64,000 nucleotides of DNA from the NCBI GenBank assembly GCA_900199655.1, contig FZRE01000011.1, positions 1-64,000 of the forward strand, given 5' to 3'. Positions 33,815 to 43,487 of the stretch are shown here, in pieces. Source of the DNA: Prevotellaceae bacterium KH2P17 (GTDB lineage Bacteria; Bacteroidota; Bacteroidia; Bacteroidales; Bacteroidaceae). How positions within the stretch are numbered: position 1 is the first letter of the stretch; every line of letters starts with the position of its first letter. The notes beneath the pieces were generated by a model. The model searched no databases. It saw only the letters and a program-made list of their open reading frames with translations, and was not told the origin of the DNA. Both the position numbers and the translations under genes were made by a program.

Positions 33815-36601
33815 ATGGATTTGCAGGATATAGTTAAACGGAAGATAGTCGTGCTGGACGGGGCCATGGGAACCATGATTCAGAGTTACGGACTGACCGA
33901 GAATGACTTCCGGGGAGGGCTGAAACTGTACCGTGAACCTTTGGGTCACTTGGTTACTTACAAAGGTAACTACGACATGCTCAACCTTACGCGCCCCGAC
34001 GTTGTGCAGGACATACACCGCCGATACCTGCGGGCGGGGGCCGACTTGATAGAGACAAACACCTTCTCATCCCAGCGCATCTCGCAGGCTGACTATCATC
34101 TGGAGGACTACTCCGGGCAGATGGCCTACGAGGGGGCCCGTTTGGCGCGCTTGTGTGCCAACGAGTTCAGCACCGCTGGCAACCCCCGCTTTGTTGCCGG
34201 GGCAATAGGACCAACCAACCGGACGTGCTCCATCTCGCCCGATGTGAGCAACCCGGCAGCCCGCAACCTGACTTACGATGAGCTGTTTGCCGCCTATCGG
34301 GAACAGATAGAGGCCTTGATAGAGGGCGGAGTTGACGTGCTGCTCATCGAAACCATATTCGACACGCTCAATGCCAAGGTAGCCATCGACGCTGCCTGCA
34401 CCACCATGCGCGCCATGAACAGGGAGTTGCCCATCATGCTGAGCGTTACCATAAGCGATTTGGCTGGCCGAACGCTCAGCGGACAGTCGCTCGAGGCCTT
34501 CCTGGCCAGCATAGATGCGTACCCCATTTTTTCCGTTGGACTCAACTGCTCGTTCGGAGCCAGGCAGATGAAGCCCTACTTGCAGGAGCTTGCCCGGCTT
34601 GCCCCGTACTATGTAAGTGCCTATCCCAACGCCGGCTTGCCTAACTCAATGGGCCTGTACGACGAGACTGCAGAGTCTATGGCTCCCCAGATAGAGGAGC
34701 TGATGGCAGAAGGACTGGTGAACATCATAGGCGGCTGCTGCGGCACTACTGATGAGTTCATAGCCCGTTATGCCCAAATGGCCAAGGGAAAAAGTCCCCG
34801 CAGAGTGCCCTGTCGGCCCCAAACGATGCGCCTCTCGGGCATGGAAGTGCTCGAAGTAACGCCCCAGGTGCGTTTCGTTAACGTGGGCGAGCGGTGCAAT
34901 GTGGCCGGTTCGAGCAAGTTCCGCAACCTCATCAAGGAGAAAAAATACGAAGAGGCAACCCGCATTGCACGCAACCAAGTGGCCGACGGGGCCCTTGTTA
35001 TTGACGTGAACATGGACGACGCCCTGCTTGATGCCAAGGAGGAGATGACCCACTTCCTCAATCTGATAGCCTCGGAGCCTGATATTGCCAAGGTTCCCGT
35101 GATGATCGACTCCTCCAAGTGGGACGTCATCGTGGCTGCCTTGAAGTGTGTGCAGGGCAAGAGCATCGTCAATTCCATCTCTCTCAAGGAGGGCGAAGAC
35201 GTCTTCATCAGCCATGCCATGGACGTGAAGCGCTATGGGGCGGCCGTGGTAGTGATGTGTTTCGACGAGAAAGGGCAGGCCACAACCTACGAACGCAAAG
35301 TAGAAATAGCCCGGCGGGCCTACAGCATACTCACCGAAAGGGTGGGGCTGAACCCGCTGGACATAATCTTTGACCCCAATATCCTTTCCATCGCCACCGG
35401 CATAGAGGAGCATGACAGCTACGCGGTGGACTTTATACGGGCCACGGCGTGGATACGCAAGCATCTGCCCGGTGCCCATGTAAGCGGCGGAGTGAGCAAC
35501 CTCTCGTTCTCGTTCAGGGGCAACAACTACATTCGCGAGGCCATCCATGCCGTGTTCCTCTACCATGCCATCCGGGCAGGAATGGACTTCGGCATCGTTA
35601 ATCCGGCCACCAAGGTAACCTATGCGGACATTCCGCCCGGGCAGCTGCAGGTGATAGAGGATGTTGTCCTTAACCGCCGGGAAGGAGCAACGGAAGACCT
35701 GATAGACATGGCCAACCGTATTAAGGCCGAAAAAGCTGCTCTTTCGGCCGGCCAGTCCTCTGTTTCGGTACAGCAAACGGCCGAAACCGCAGAGGCATGG
35801 CGCAGCGAACCGGTGGCCCGCAGGCTTGGCTATGCCTTGCGCAAGGGCATAGGCGATTATCTGGAACAGGACTTGCACGAGGCGCTGCAGCAGTATCCGC
35901 ACGCCGTGAACATCATCGAAGGCCCGCTGATGGCCGGCATGAACGAAGTGGGAGAGCTCTTCGGAGCCGGCAAGATGTTCCTGCCGCAGGTCGTGAAGAC
36001 GGCCCGCACCATGAAGCAGGCTGTCTCTATTCTGCAGCCCTACATAGAGGCAGAGAAGACGGAAGGCTCTGCCAAGGCCGGCAAAGTGGTCTTGGCAACG
36101 GTAAAAGGCGACGTGCACGACATTGGCAAGAACATTGTGGGCGTGGTGATGGCCTGTAACAACTACGAGGTAATAGACATGGGCGTGATGGTTCCGGCCG
36201 AGCAGATAGTGCAAAAGGCCATAGACGAACAGGCGGACATGATAGGCTTGAGCGGTCTCATTACCCCCTCGCTGGAAGAAATGGTGCATGTGGCCAAGGA
36301 AATGCAGCGAGCCGGGCTGCGCATACCCATCATGATAGGGGGCGCAACCACCAGTCAGCTGCACGTGGCGCTGAAGATAGCGCCCGTTTATGGCGGCCCT
36401 GTGGTGTGGATGAAGGATGCCTCGCAGAATGCGCTGGCGGCTGCCCGGCTGCTCAATGCAAAGGAAGAGAAGGCCTATGAGCAGGAACTCAACGACAAAT
36501 ACGAGCAGTTAAGGCAGGATTACGACCGGGAACAGCAGCAGATAATCTCGCTGGAAGAGGCGCGGAAAAACAAGTTGAACCTATTTGATAAAGACGAATG
36601 A
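33815..36601 (+). CDS. metH: cobalamin-dependent methionine synthase, form without activation domain
   Basis: MetH moves a methyl group from methyl-tetrahydrofolate to homocysteine through cobalamin. Module order in the 928 residues: homocysteine domain ([10 protein letters not shown]; zinc cysteines in [11 protein letters not shown] and GGCCGTTDE), pterin domain ([13 protein letters not shown], then MIDSSKW), and B12 modules (cap region around residue 700, then [13 protein letters not shown] with the lower-ligand His). The chain ends soon after the B12 domain. The roughly 300-residue AdoMet-binding reactivation domain of E. coli MetH is absent, as in other Bacteroidota. No B12 riboswitch is seen in the 39-bp gap upstream. 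The stop overlaps the next gene by four bases. Confidence 0.95.
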   Translation: MDLQDIVKRKIVVLDGAMGTMIQSYGLTENDFRGGLKLYREPLGHLVTYKGNYDMLNLTRPDVVQDIHRRYLRAGADLIETNTFSSQRISQADYHLEDYSGQMAYEGARLARLCANEFSTAGNPRFVAGAIGPTNRTCSISPDVSNPAARNLTYDELFAAYREQIEALIEGGVDVLLIETIFDTLNAKVAIDAACTTMRAMNRELPIMLSVTISDLAGRTLSGQSLEAFLASIDAYPIFSVGLNCSFGARQMKPYLQELARLAPYYVSAYPNAGLPNSMGLYDETAESMAPQIEELMAEGLVNIIGGCCGTTDEFIARYAQMAKGKSPRRVPCRPQTMRLSGMEVLEVTPQVRFVNVGERCNVAGSSKFRNLIKEKKYEEATRIARNQVADGALVIDVNMDDALLDAKEEMTHFLNLIASEPDIAKVPVMIDSSKWDVIVAALKCVQGKSIVNSISLKEGEDVFISHAMDVKRYGAAVVVMCFDEKGQATTYERKVEIARRAYSILTERVGLNPLDIIFDPNILSIATGIEEHDSYAVDFIRATAWIRKHLPGAHVSGGVSNLSFSFRGNNYIREAIHAVFLYHAIRAGMDFGIVNPATKVTYADIPPGQLQVIEDVVLNRREGATEDLIDMANRIKAEKAALSAGQSSVSVQQTAETAEAWRSEPVARRLGYALRKGIGDYLEQDLHEALQQYPHAVNIIEGPLMAGMNEVGELFGAGKMFLPQVVKTARTMKQAVSILQPYIEAEKTEGSAKAGKVVLATVKGDVHDIGKNIVGVVMACNNYEVIDMGVMVPAEQIVQKAIDEQADMIGLSGLITPSLEEMVHVAKEMQRAGLRIPIMIGGATTSQLHVALKIAPVYGGPVVWMKDASQNALAAARLLNAKEEKAYEQELNDKYEQLRQDYDREQQQIISLEEARKNKLNLFDKDE

Positions 36602-37212
36602 TAAAAGTAATAGCTTTCGACCTGGGCGGTGTTGTGATAACCATAGACCGTATGCAGGCCATCCGGAGGTTCCGTGAACTGGGACTTGCCGACGCCGAGA
36701 CGCGCCTTGACGCTTATACGCAGACAGGAATCTTCGGCGATTTGGAGGCCGGCAAGATAGACGAAGAGGAATTCCGGACAGCCCTGGAACGGCTGACGGG
36801 GCGCCCCCTGACCATCTCCGACTGCCGCTATGCGTGGCAGGGATACAAGAAAGAGGTGCCGGCAAGGAACCTGGAACTGCTCCGCCGGCTTCGGCAGGAG
36901 GGCTACAGGGTGGTGCTGGCATCAAACACAAACCCTTGCATGATGGAGTGGGCCGACCGAGACTTTGACGGCGAGGGGCACGCTATGGCCGATTACTTCG
37001 ATGCCATGTACCGAAGCTACGAGATAAAGGAGATGAAACCCGGCGAAGGCTTTTTCCGTTTCATGCTCAACAAGGAAGCAGTGGCGCCTGCCGACATGCT
37101 CTTCGTGGACGATGGCCCGCGAAACTGCGAGGCTGCCGGCAAGCTGGGCATCCGCACCTTTTGCCCAGTAAACGGGCAGGACTGGACGCAACGGCTTCTC
37201 GATCTTCTGTAA
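36598..37212 (+). CDS. HAD-family phosphatase (YihX-like)
   Basis: A 204-residue HAD hydrolase. Motif I is FDLGGV with nucleophile Asp8; the usual Asp two residues later is Gly, as in the YihX branch. Motif II is VLASNTN, motif III Lys lies in IKEMKPG, and motif IV is FVDDGPRN. The helical cap is inserted between motifs I and II. YihX-type enzymes act on sugar phosphates such as glucose 1-phosphate, but the substrate here is open. Its ATG overlaps the metH stop (ATGA), so it is translationally coupled to metH. Confidence 0.88.
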   Translation: MIKVIAFDLGGVVITIDRMQAIRRFRELGLADAETRLDAYTQTGIFGDLEAGKIDEEEFRTALERLTGRPLTISDCRYAWQGYKKEVPARNLELLRRLRQEGYRVVLASNTNPCMMEWADRDFDGEGHAMADYFDAMYRSYEIKEMKPGEGFFRFMLNKEAVAPADMLFVDDGPRNCEAAGKLGIRTFCPVNGQDWTQRLLDLL

Positions 37213-37222
37213 TCCCGTGCCC

Positions 37223-37242
37223 GAACCGCCACTCCGCGGTTC
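37223..37242 (+). terminator. hairpin after metH-HAD
   Basis: Stem GAACCGC / GCGGTTC with a 6-base loop, 10 bp after the stop, followed by a weak T stretch (TTCAAGATTT). Confidence 0.4.
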
Positions 37243-37275
37243 TTCAAGATTTCAGGCGACGGTGCAAAAGCTATG

Positions 37276-37357
37276 CTTCGGGAACTTTCGACAAGTGTCG
37301 CACATGAATTCGACACTTGTCACACCATCGTTCGACACTTGTCGAAAGTTCCTGTCC
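37276..37357. repeat. phased palindromic intergenic element, family A copy 4 (right end degenerate)
   Basis: Words begin at 37289 (CGACAAGTGTCG), 37311 (CGACACTTGTCA) and 37333 (CGACACTTGTCG), 22 bp apart. GGAACTTTCGACAAGTGTCG is perfectly inverted at the right. The outermost CTTCGG has no partner at the right end. It lies between the HAD gene and the map promoter. Confidence 0.88.
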
Positions 37358-37424
37358 GGCATCGGCAGGTGTGATTTTGCAGGTCGTTTTTACAACTTTA
37401 TTTGGTCAATTGCATAACTTGCAC

Positions 37425-37432
37425 TATCTTTG
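37425..37432 (+). promoter_or_regulatory. map promoter
   Basis: TATCTTTG, 22 bp before the preferred map ATG at 37455. An in-frame ATG at 37434 starts one base after the box and would precede the transcript start. Confidence 0.7.
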
Positions 37433-37454
37433 CATGCAATTAAAGGCTTTTAAG

Positions 37455-38318
37455 ATGATTTTCAACAAGAAGAGAAGATGGCATTGCCTGCCGGGCCAAG
37501 AACCTACGGAGCTTGACAAGAAGGTGATGTATTGGGAAAACAAAGGCAAGGAAGTGCCTACTCGCAGCTTGATAAAAACTGCAGAACAGATAGAAGGAAT
37601 ACGCCGCAGCGGCGTTGTAAATACAGGATGCCTGGACGCGGTGGCCGAACAAATACACGTGGGTATGAACACGCAGGAGATAGACGATATCTGCATGGCT
37701 TTCTGCAAGGAACATCATGCCACGCCCGCATGCCTCAATTACGAGGGCTTTCCGAAGAGTGTGTGCACCTCCATCAATGAAGTGGTGTGCCACGGCATTC
37801 CCAAGAAAGAGGATGTACTGCAGGAGGGCGACATCGTGAACGTGGACATGACCACCATACTTGACGGCTATTATGCCGACGCCAGCCGCATGTTCATTGT
37901 CGGCAAGACGACTCCGGAGAAGGAACAACTGGTTCGCGTTGCCAAGGAATGTCTGGAGATAGGCGCCGAGGCAGCCAAGCCCTATAGCTTCGTGGGCGAT
38001 ATCGGCCATGCCATCCAGAAGCATGCAGAGAAGTATCACTATGGTATCGTGCGCGATTTGTGCGGCCACGGCGTGGGCCTCGACTTCCATGAAGAGCCCG
38101 ACGTGATGCACTTCGGCCACAAAGGTACCGGCATGCTGCTGGTTCCCGGTATGGTTTTTACCATCGAACCGATGGTAAACATGGGCACGTGGAAGGTGTT
38201 TCTGGATGCTGATGACCCCTACGGATGGGAGATAATAACAGGAGACGAGATGCCATCGGCACAATGGGAGCATACATTCCTGATGACCGAACACGGCGTA
38301 GAGGTGCTTACCTATTAG
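37455..38318 (+). CDS. map: type I methionyl aminopeptidase
   Basis: Map removes the initiator Met from new proteins. The 287-residue protein has an N-terminal extension (FNKKRRWHCLPGQEPTELDK) before the pita-bread fold. Metal ligands are visible in NVDMTTILDGYYADASRMF (two Asp), GHGVGLDFHE (His), TIEPM (Glu) and AQWEHTFLM (Glu). The catalytic His is in NEVVCHGIP. The ATG at 37455 was chosen because the earlier ATG (37434) would lie upstream of the transcript start. tsaD follows after 19 bp. Confidence 0.95.
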   Translation: MIFNKKRRWHCLPGQEPTELDKKVMYWENKGKEVPTRSLIKTAEQIEGIRRSGVVNTGCLDAVAEQIHVGMNTQEIDDICMAFCKEHHATPACLNYEGFPKSVCTSINEVVCHGIPKKEDVLQEGDIVNVDMTTILDGYYADASRMFIVGKTTPEKEQLVRVAKECLEIGAEAAKPYSFVGDIGHAIQKHAEKYHYGIVRDLCGHGVGLDFHEEPDVMHFGHKGTGMLLVPGMVFTIEPMVNMGTWKVFLDADDPYGWEIITGDEMPSAQWEHTFLMTEHGVEVLTY

Positions 38319-38337
38319 AAAAATACTGGAGGAACGT

Positions 38338-39381
38338 ATGGAAACAGATAAATCCGCAGGCGATGTAGTTATCCTGGGCATAGAGTCCAGCTGTGATGAC
38401 ACCTCGGCTGCCGTGTTGAAGAACGGGGTGATACTGAGCAATGTAACGGCTTCGCAGGAGGTTCACAAGGCCTACGGAGGCGTTGTGCCCGAGCTTGCAT
38501 CGCGTGCGCACCAGCAGAATGTGGTGCCGGTGGTGGACCAGGCGCTCAAGCGGGCCGGTGTTACAAAGGAGCAGTTGAGTGCCATTGCTTTCACTCGCGG
38601 CCCCGGACTGATGGGTTCGCTCCTGGTGGGAGTGAGCTTTGCCAAAGGCTTTGCCCGCTCGCTGGAAATTCCGCTGATAGATGTGAACCATCTGCAGGGG
38701 CACGTCATGGCTCATTTTATCAAGGAGAGCGAGGACGACAGCCACATGCCGCCGTTCCCTTTTATCTGCCTGCTGGTGTCGGGAGGTAACTCTCAGATAG
38801 TAAAGGTGAATGCCTATAACGACATGGAAGTGCTGGGGCAGACGATAGACGATGCCGCCGGAGAGGCCATTGACAAGTGCTCGAAGGTAATGGGGCTCGG
38901 ATATCCCGGCGGTCCTATTATTGACAAGCTGGCCCGTCAGGGCAATCCGCTGGCCTATCAGTTCTCAGAGCCGCACATACCCGGGCTGGATTACAGCTTC
39001 TCGGGGCTGAAGACATCGTTCCTCTACAGTCTGCGCAAGTGGACGACAGAGGATCCCGACTTCGTTGCTCACCACAAGGAGGACCTTGCTGCCAGCCTGG
39101 AGCACACGATAGTGGATATTCTGATGAAGAAACTGCGCCTTGCCGTGAAGCAAACAGGTATCAAGCATGTTGCCGTGGCAGGCGGAGTATCGGCCAACAA
39201 CGGGCTGCGCAACGCCTTCAGAGAGCACGCTGCAAAGTACGGATGGACGATATACATCCCCAAGTTCAGCTATACAACGGACAATGCTGCCATGATAGCC
39301 AGCGTTGGAACTTTTAAATATCGAGACGGGGACTTCGCAACGATAGATATGCCCGCATTCAGTAAAGTAACATTCAATTAA
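38338..39381 (+). CDS. tsaD: tRNA N6-adenosine threonylcarbamoyltransferase
   Basis: TsaD transfers the threonylcarbamoyl group to A37 of tRNAs that read ANN codons. The 347-residue protein has the ASKHA-type start GIESSCDDTSAAV, the metal-binding HLQGHVMAH, the nucleotide region LLVSGGNSQIV and the late signature VAVAGGVSANNGLR. Length is normal. The gene lies between map and pncC in a compact plus-strand run. Confidence 0.96.
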   Translation: METDKSAGDVVILGIESSCDDTSAAVLKNGVILSNVTASQEVHKAYGGVVPELASRAHQQNVVPVVDQALKRAGVTKEQLSAIAFTRGPGLMGSLLVGVSFAKGFARSLEIPLIDVNHLQGHVMAHFIKESEDDSHMPPFPFICLLVSGGNSQIVKVNAYNDMEVLGQTIDDAAGEAIDKCSKVMGLGYPGGPIIDKLARQGNPLAYQFSEPHIPGLDYSFSGLKTSFLYSLRKWTTEDPDFVAHHKEDLAASLEHTIVDILMKKLRLAVKQTGIKHVAVAGGVSANNGLRNAFREHAAKYGWTIYIPKFSYTTDNAAMIASVGTFKYRDGDFATIDMPAFSKVTFN

Positions 39382-39389
39382 GATTACAG

Positions 39390-39917
39390 ATGAAATTCGG
39401 AACTAAAATATTGAGCAGAGAAATTCAGGAACTTCTCTACGACAGTGGAAAAACGCTGTGTACTGCAGAGAGCTGCACGGGCGGCCGCATTGCCGAAGCC
39501 ATTATAGCCGTTCCCGGAGCTTCCAACTACTTCAAGGGCGGCATCATTTCCTATACCAACGAGGTGAAGGAACGGCTGCTGCACGTGAGTCACGACACGC
39601 TGGAAGCCCACACGGCCGTGAGCGAGGAGGTTGCCAGAGAAATGGTGGTAGGTGCCTGCGAGGCGCTGGACTGCGACTATGCCATATCTGCAACAGGCGT
39701 AGCAGGCCCAACCGGGGGTACGCCTGCCATACCCGTAGGCACCATTTGGATAGGCTACGGCACCAAGGACGACGTGAGAGCCTTCATGTTGTCGGAGGAT
39801 TTGGGCCGTGACAGAAATCTGGCCACTGCAACCAACATGGCGTTGCGGCTGTTTCTGGACTATCTGAAAGAGGCTACCGCCGCAAATTCGGACATGGGGC
39901 AGGTGTCAGCTGAATAA
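39390..39917 (+). CDS. pncC: nicotinamide-nucleotide amidohydrolase (CinA C-terminal family)
   Basis: A 175-residue stand-alone CinA C-terminal domain, the PncC-type NMN deamidase that recycles NAD breakdown products. The active-site region CTAESCTGGRIAEAI lies near residue 28, followed by YFKGGIISYTNEVKE, AVSEEVAREM and ATGVAGPTGGTP. The separate N-terminal CinA (MoCF-like) domain is absent. It lies 8 bp after tsaD. Confidence 0.92.
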   Translation: MKFGTKILSREIQELLYDSGKTLCTAESCTGGRIAEAIIAVPGASNYFKGGIISYTNEVKERLLHVSHDTLEAHTAVSEEVAREMVVGACEALDCDYAISATGVAGPTGGTPAIPVGTIWIGYGTKDDVRAFMLSEDLGRDRNLATATNMALRLFLDYLKEATAANSDMGQVSAE

Positions 39918-40053
39918 GTTGATATGCACCAATCGGAAGCTGCGAAGTGTGCAAAAGTGCATGTTCTTCAGGAATTTGCATCGCAAAAATACAAAAAATC
40001 CTTAATTGTCTACATTCTTTCAAGATTTGTTTTGTATAATCCAAAAATATTTG

Positions 40054-40061
40054 TAATTTTG
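40054..40061 (+). promoter_or_regulatory. rpmB operon promoter
   Basis: TAATTTTG with TTTG at 40031-40034, spacer 19 bp. The leader to the rpmB ATG is 52 bp. Confidence 0.82.
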
Positions 40062-40113
40062 CACCCTGTTTGGAATAAGTATCAACATTAGAAACGAAAA
40101 ATTAAAGATAGCG

Positions 40114-40377
40114 ATGTCTAAGATTTGTCAGATTACAGGAAAGAAGGCACAGATAGGTAATAATGTGTCTCACTCAAAGCACCGTACAAAGCGCAGCTTT
40201 GATGTAAACCTTTTCAGCAAGAAATTCTACTATGTAGAAGAAGGTTGCTGGATTAGCCTTAAGATCAGTGCCGCTGGTCTTCGTCTTATTAATAAGGTAG
40301 GTCTTGATGCAGCCTTGAAGCAGGCTGTTGCCAAGGGCTATTGTGACTGGAAGGACATTAAAGTTATAGGAGAATAA
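40114..40377 (+). CDS. rpmB: 50S ribosomal protein bL28
   Basis: Large-subunit protein bL28, 87 residues. The start [20 protein letters not shown] and the following [13 protein letters not shown] are diagnostic. It heads a three-gene transcript with rpmG 5 bp downstream and a DUF4295 gene after that. A canonical promoter lies at 40054-40061. Confidence 0.96.
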   Translation: MSKICQITGKKAQIGNNVSHSKHRTKRSFDVNLFSKKFYYVEEGCWISLKISAAGLRLINKVGLDAALKQAVAKGYCDWKDIKVIGE

Positions 40378-40382
40378 TCGTC

Positions 40383-40571
40383 ATGGCAAAGAAAGCTAAA
40401 GGTAATAGGGTACAGGTTATTTTGGAATGCACGGAGATGAAGAACTCCGGCATGCCCGGCACGAGCCGCTACATAACCACCAAGAATCGTAAGAATACGC
40501 CTGAGCGCATGGAGCTTATGAAGTATAATCCCATCCTGAAGAAGATGACTCTTCACAAGGAAATTAAGTAA
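40383..40571 (+). CDS. rpmG: 50S ribosomal protein bL33
   Basis: Large-subunit protein bL33, 62 residues. [15 protein letters not shown], then [19 protein letters not shown], match the family. The zinc-binding Cys pairs of the C+ form are not present (a single Cys remains), so this is the zinc-independent type. It lies between rpmB and the DUF4295 gene with short gaps. Confidence 0.96.
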   Translation: MAKKAKGNRVQVILECTEMKNSGMPGTSRYITTKNRKNTPERMELMKYNPILKKMTLHKEIK

Positions 40572-40587
40572 CAAGGAGAATTAAAGT

Positions 40588-40746
40588 ATGGCAAAGAAAG
40601 CGGTTGCTACCCTCCATGAAGGTTCTATGGACGGTCGCGCATACACAAAAGTAATCAAGATGGTTAAGAGCCCGAAGACCGGCGCCTATGTTTTTGATGA
40701 GCAGATGGTACCCAACGAGGCTGTTAAGGATTTCTTCAAGGATTAA
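40588..40746 (+). CDS. DUF4295 small protein
   Basis: A 52-residue basic protein. It begins MAKKAVATLHEGSMDGRA and ends VKDFFKD, matching DUF4295, a Bacteroidota family usually encoded after rpmB and rpmG. The placement points to a ribosome-associated role, but this is inference. The reading frame is complete with ATG at 40588 and TAA at 40744-40746. It is followed by a terminator. Confidence 0.88.
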   Translation: MAKKAVATLHEGSMDGRAYTKVIKMVKSPKTGAYVFDEQMVPNEAVKDFFKD

Positions 40747-40765
40747 TTCTTATCAATATCATATC

Positions 40766-40798
40766 AAAGGCCGGAGGCGATCAGCTTCCGGCCTTTTT
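40766..40798 (+). terminator. terminator of the rpmB-rpmG-DUF4295 operon
   Basis: Stem AAAGGCCGGA / TCCGGCCTTT closed by a short loop, then TTTTTCTTTT. It lies 19 bp after the DUF4295 stop. The minus-strand ispE gene ends beyond it. Confidence 0.9.
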
Positions 40799-40863
40799 CT
40801 TTTGTATCCAGTTCGGAGGTTGTTGTAAAGGGCGTACTTGTTAGCTTATGACCGGCAACAGGG

Positions 40864-41703
40864 CTACAGCTCTGCTGCAAACGTAAAGCAATCGCTGAAC
40901 TGATGCACAACATCAGTGGGTTGGGCTCTGAAAATGCCGAATAAAGCGCTTCCGCTTCCGCTCATTGCGGCATATTCGGCACCAAGCTCGTACAGCTTCT
41001 GTTTGATGGCAAGCAGCTCCGGATGTTGCCGGAAAGCGGGAACTTCAAAGTCGTTTGTCAGTTCGTCTTTCCAAGTGGCAATGGGTTGTTTGACAATATC
41101 CCTGCAGCACTTTGCCGGTCGTTGTGGCGTAATCAGCTGATAAGCCTCCTTGGTAGAAACGGCTACTTGCGGTTTTACAATGGCTATATGGTAGCCTTTC
41201 AGGTTTCCGCGCGGGCTATCGGCCGGGGCAAGGATGTCTCCAATGCCGGTGGCAAACGACGGCTCGGCAGTAATGAAGAATGCACAGTCGGCACCTAACC
41301 TGGCTGCATAACGCTCCATTTCGGCATTTCCCATGTTGAGTCGGAAGCGTTCATCGAGCAGTCGTATCATGAACGCAGCATCGGAAGAGCCGCCACCCAA
41401 GCCAGCCTGCGAGGGTATTCGTTTGTATAGGTGGGCATGGACGCGTGGGAGTTCAAAGTCCTTTGCCAGCAGATTGTAGGCCTTTACTACCAGGTTGCCG
41501 GTCTCGTTGCCTTCGAGCGAATTGCCTGAAACCTTGAGGTCGCAGTCAACTTCTGACGGGAAACGCTCGTCCATGTGTTTGATTTCGAGCGCATCGCAAA
41601 GCGGAATGGGGTAGAATACCGTTTCTATATTGTGGTATCCGTCGGGACGCACGCTGGTAATGTTGAGCCCCAGGTTTATTTTTGCACAGGGAAATGTTAT
41701 CAT
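40864..41703 (-). CDS. ispE: 4-diphosphocytidyl-2-C-methyl-D-erythritol kinase
   Basis: IspE phosphorylates CDP-methylerythritol in the non-mevalonate isoprenoid pathway. The 279-residue GHMP kinase has CAKINLGLNITSVRPDGYH at the N-terminus (catalytic Lys), IPSQAGLGGGSSDAA as the ATP-binding glycine loop, and AAMSGSGSALFG near the C-terminus. The gene is divergent from dnaB with promoters for both in the 126-bp gap. It supplies precursors for undecaprenyl phosphate, menaquinone and the MiaA substrate. Confidence 0.95.
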   Translation of the reverse strand: MITFPCAKINLGLNITSVRPDGYHNIETVFYPIPLCDALEIKHMDERFPSEVDCDLKVSGNSLEGNETGNLVVKAYNLLAKDFELPRVHAHLYKRIPSQAGLGGGSSDAAFMIRLLDERFRLNMGNAEMERYAARLGADCAFFITAEPSFATGIGDILAPADSPRGNLKGYHIAIVKPQVAVSTKEAYQLITPQRPAKCCRDIVKQPIATWKDELTNDFEVPAFRQHPELLAIKQKLYELGAEYAAMSGSGSALFGIFRAQPTDVVHQFSDCFTFAAEL

Positions 41704-41757
41704 CTTTGTCTGTTCTTACGTTAGTTCTGGGTTTTGTGGTTTGCAGTTATTATGTTG

Positions 41758-41765
41758 CAAAGATA
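41758..41765 (-). promoter_or_regulatory. ispE promoter
   Basis: Reads TATCTTTG on the minus strand, 54 bp before the ispE ATG. Divergent from the dnaB box 43 bp away. Confidence 0.65.
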
Positions 41766-41808
41766 ATAAAAATAAGGATTTGGCCGTTTGCTATTGGATA
41801 TTTTTTTG

Positions 41809-41816
41809 TAGATTTG
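41809..41816 (+). promoter_or_regulatory. dnaB promoter
   Basis: TAGATTTG with TTTG at 41787-41790 (18-bp spacer), 13 bp before the dnaB ATG. Confidence 0.65.
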
Positions 41817-41829
41817 CAATCCAATATAA

Positions 41830-43350
41830 ATGAATATGCCAGAAAATAACAGCCAAAGTTCCAACAAGAAACGCAGGTCTACTCCTATTGACAGTACGTA
41901 TGCGCACTTGCAGCCCCAGGCGCTCGATATAGAGAAGCTGGTGCTGGGTGCACTGATGATAGACAAGGATGCCTTCTCGGTTATCTCGGAAATCATTTAT
42001 CCAGAAACGTTCTACGAGCCGCGTAATCAGAAAGTGTTCCAAGCCATACAGACACTCAACATGGACGAGAAGCCTGTAGATATTGCCACAGTCATAGAAG
42101 AACTCAAACATGAGGGAACGCTGCAGGATGTGGGTGGTATGGATTATGTGATCGAGTTGAGTTCGCATGTGGCTTCTTCGGCTCACATCGAGTATCATGC
42201 CAAGATATTGGCACAGAAGTTTCTGGCCCGTCAGCTCATTTCATACGCAAGCAAGCTGGAAACCCATGCTTTTGACGAGTCCGTGGATGTGGACGAACTG
42301 ATGCAGACTGCCGAAGGAGAGCTGTTCGAGCTTTCGCAGAAAAACATGAAGCAGGATTATGTTCAGATTAATCCTGTGATAAAGCAGGCTATTGAGATTA
42401 TTCAGAAAGCATCGGCCAATGCCGGCGGCATCACCGGAATTCCTTCGGGTTATACAAAACTCGATGATATTACTGCTGGTTGGCAGCCCTCAGATCTGGT
42501 TATCATTGCAGGGCGACCTGCCATGGGTAAAACCTCGTTTGCGCTGAGTATAGCCAAGAATGTGGCGGTAGATTATCAGCAACCGATAGCTTTCTTCTCG
42601 CTCGAAATGAACAACGTACAGTTGGTGAACCGTCTGATTTCAAATGCCTGCGAGATTCCCGGCAGCAAGATACTGAACGGACAGCTGTCGCCCGACGACT
42701 GGGAGCGGTTGGACAAGAACCTTATCCAACTTACCAATGCACCTATTTATATAGATGACACACCGGGATTGTCGGTATTCGAATTGCGTACAAAGGCTCG
42801 CCGGTTGGTTCGCGAACAGAAAGTAAAGCTCATTATGATTGACTACTTGCAGCTGATGAATGCAAATGGCATGAGGTTCAACAGCCGGCAGGAGGAAGTT
42901 TCAACCATCTCTCGTTCTCTGAAGGGGCTGGCCAAGGAACTTGATATTCCTATTATAGCACTTTCGCAACTGAACCGAACGGTAGAAAACCGTGAGGGGC
43001 TGGAAGGCAAACGCCCGCAGCTGAGTGACCTCCGTGAGTCAGGAGCTATTGAGCAGGATGCCGATATGGTACTTTTCGTACACCGTCCGGAATACTATCA
43101 TATCTATGAAGATGAGAAGGGTAACGACCTTCGAGGCATGGCACAGATTATCATTGCCAAGCACCGTAAGGGTGCAACAGGCGATGTGCTGTTGAGATTT
43201 CGTGGAGAGTTTACGCGTTTTCAGAATCCGGACAACGATTATCCTGCTGCAGCTTCGGGTGCAGGGCTCCCGCAAGGAGAAATCATGGGCAGCCGCATGA
43301 ACGAGGATGACCCGCTCGGAGGTGTTCCCGATACCGTAACACCTTTCTGA
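41830..43350 (+). CDS. dnaB: replicative DNA helicase
   Basis: DnaB is the hexameric 5'-3' helicase at the replication fork. The 506-residue protein has an N-terminal helical domain (LQPQALDIEKLVLGALMID) to about residue 175 and the RecA-like domain after it. Walker A (GRPAMGKTSFAL) lies at about 227-238, Walker B in KLIMIDYLQLMN, and SQLNRTVENREG with DLRESGAIEQDAD follow. No intein is present. The C-terminal 35 residues are Pro/Gly-rich and probably flexible. The leu operon region begins right after. Confidence 0.96.
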   Translation: MNMPENNSQSSNKKRRSTPIDSTYAHLQPQALDIEKLVLGALMIDKDAFSVISEIIYPETFYEPRNQKVFQAIQTLNMDEKPVDIATVIEELKHEGTLQDVGGMDYVIELSSHVASSAHIEYHAKILAQKFLARQLISYASKLETHAFDESVDVDELMQTAEGELFELSQKNMKQDYVQINPVIKQAIEIIQKASANAGGITGIPSGYTKLDDITAGWQPSDLVIIAGRPAMGKTSFALSIAKNVAVDYQQPIAFFSLEMNNVQLVNRLISNACEIPGSKILNGQLSPDDWERLDKNLIQLTNAPIYIDDTPGLSVFELRTKARRLVREQKVKLIMIDYLQLMNANGMRFNSRQEEVSTISRSLKGLAKELDIPIIALSQLNRTVENREGLEGKRPQLSDLRESGAIEQDADMVLFVHRPEYYHIYEDEKGNDLRGMAQIIIAKHRKGATGDVLLRFRGEFTRFQNPDNDYPAAASGAGLPQGEIMGSRMNEDDPLGGVPDTVTPF

Positions 43351-43462
43351 TTTTGCCCAGGTTGGGACGCAATCGTAAGCTAATCGTATGTGTTTTGTGT
43401 GTGATTGGAATATTTTATGGTAAAAATCTGATGATTTATTTGTTTTTGTTGGTTGGAATGAT

Positions 43463-43470
43463 TACCTTTG
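43463..43470 (+). promoter_or_regulatory. leu operon promoter
   Basis: TACCTTTG with TTTG at 43439-43442 (20-bp spacer). It lies 17 bp before the leader peptide ATG and about 195 bp before leuA. Confidence 0.75.
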
Positions 43471-43487
43471 TGCTCACAAAACAAGAA

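Noticed and set aside
34646..36364. A 572-codon open frame antisense to metH
   Set aside because: It mirrors the G/C-rich third positions of metH; the encoded protein has no family features, while metH on the other strand is complete.
43353..43487. Possible small membrane protein between dnaB and leuA
   Set aside because: The frame starts at TTG and most of its length lies before the leu promoter. Only its last 29 codons, the leader peptide, make sense.
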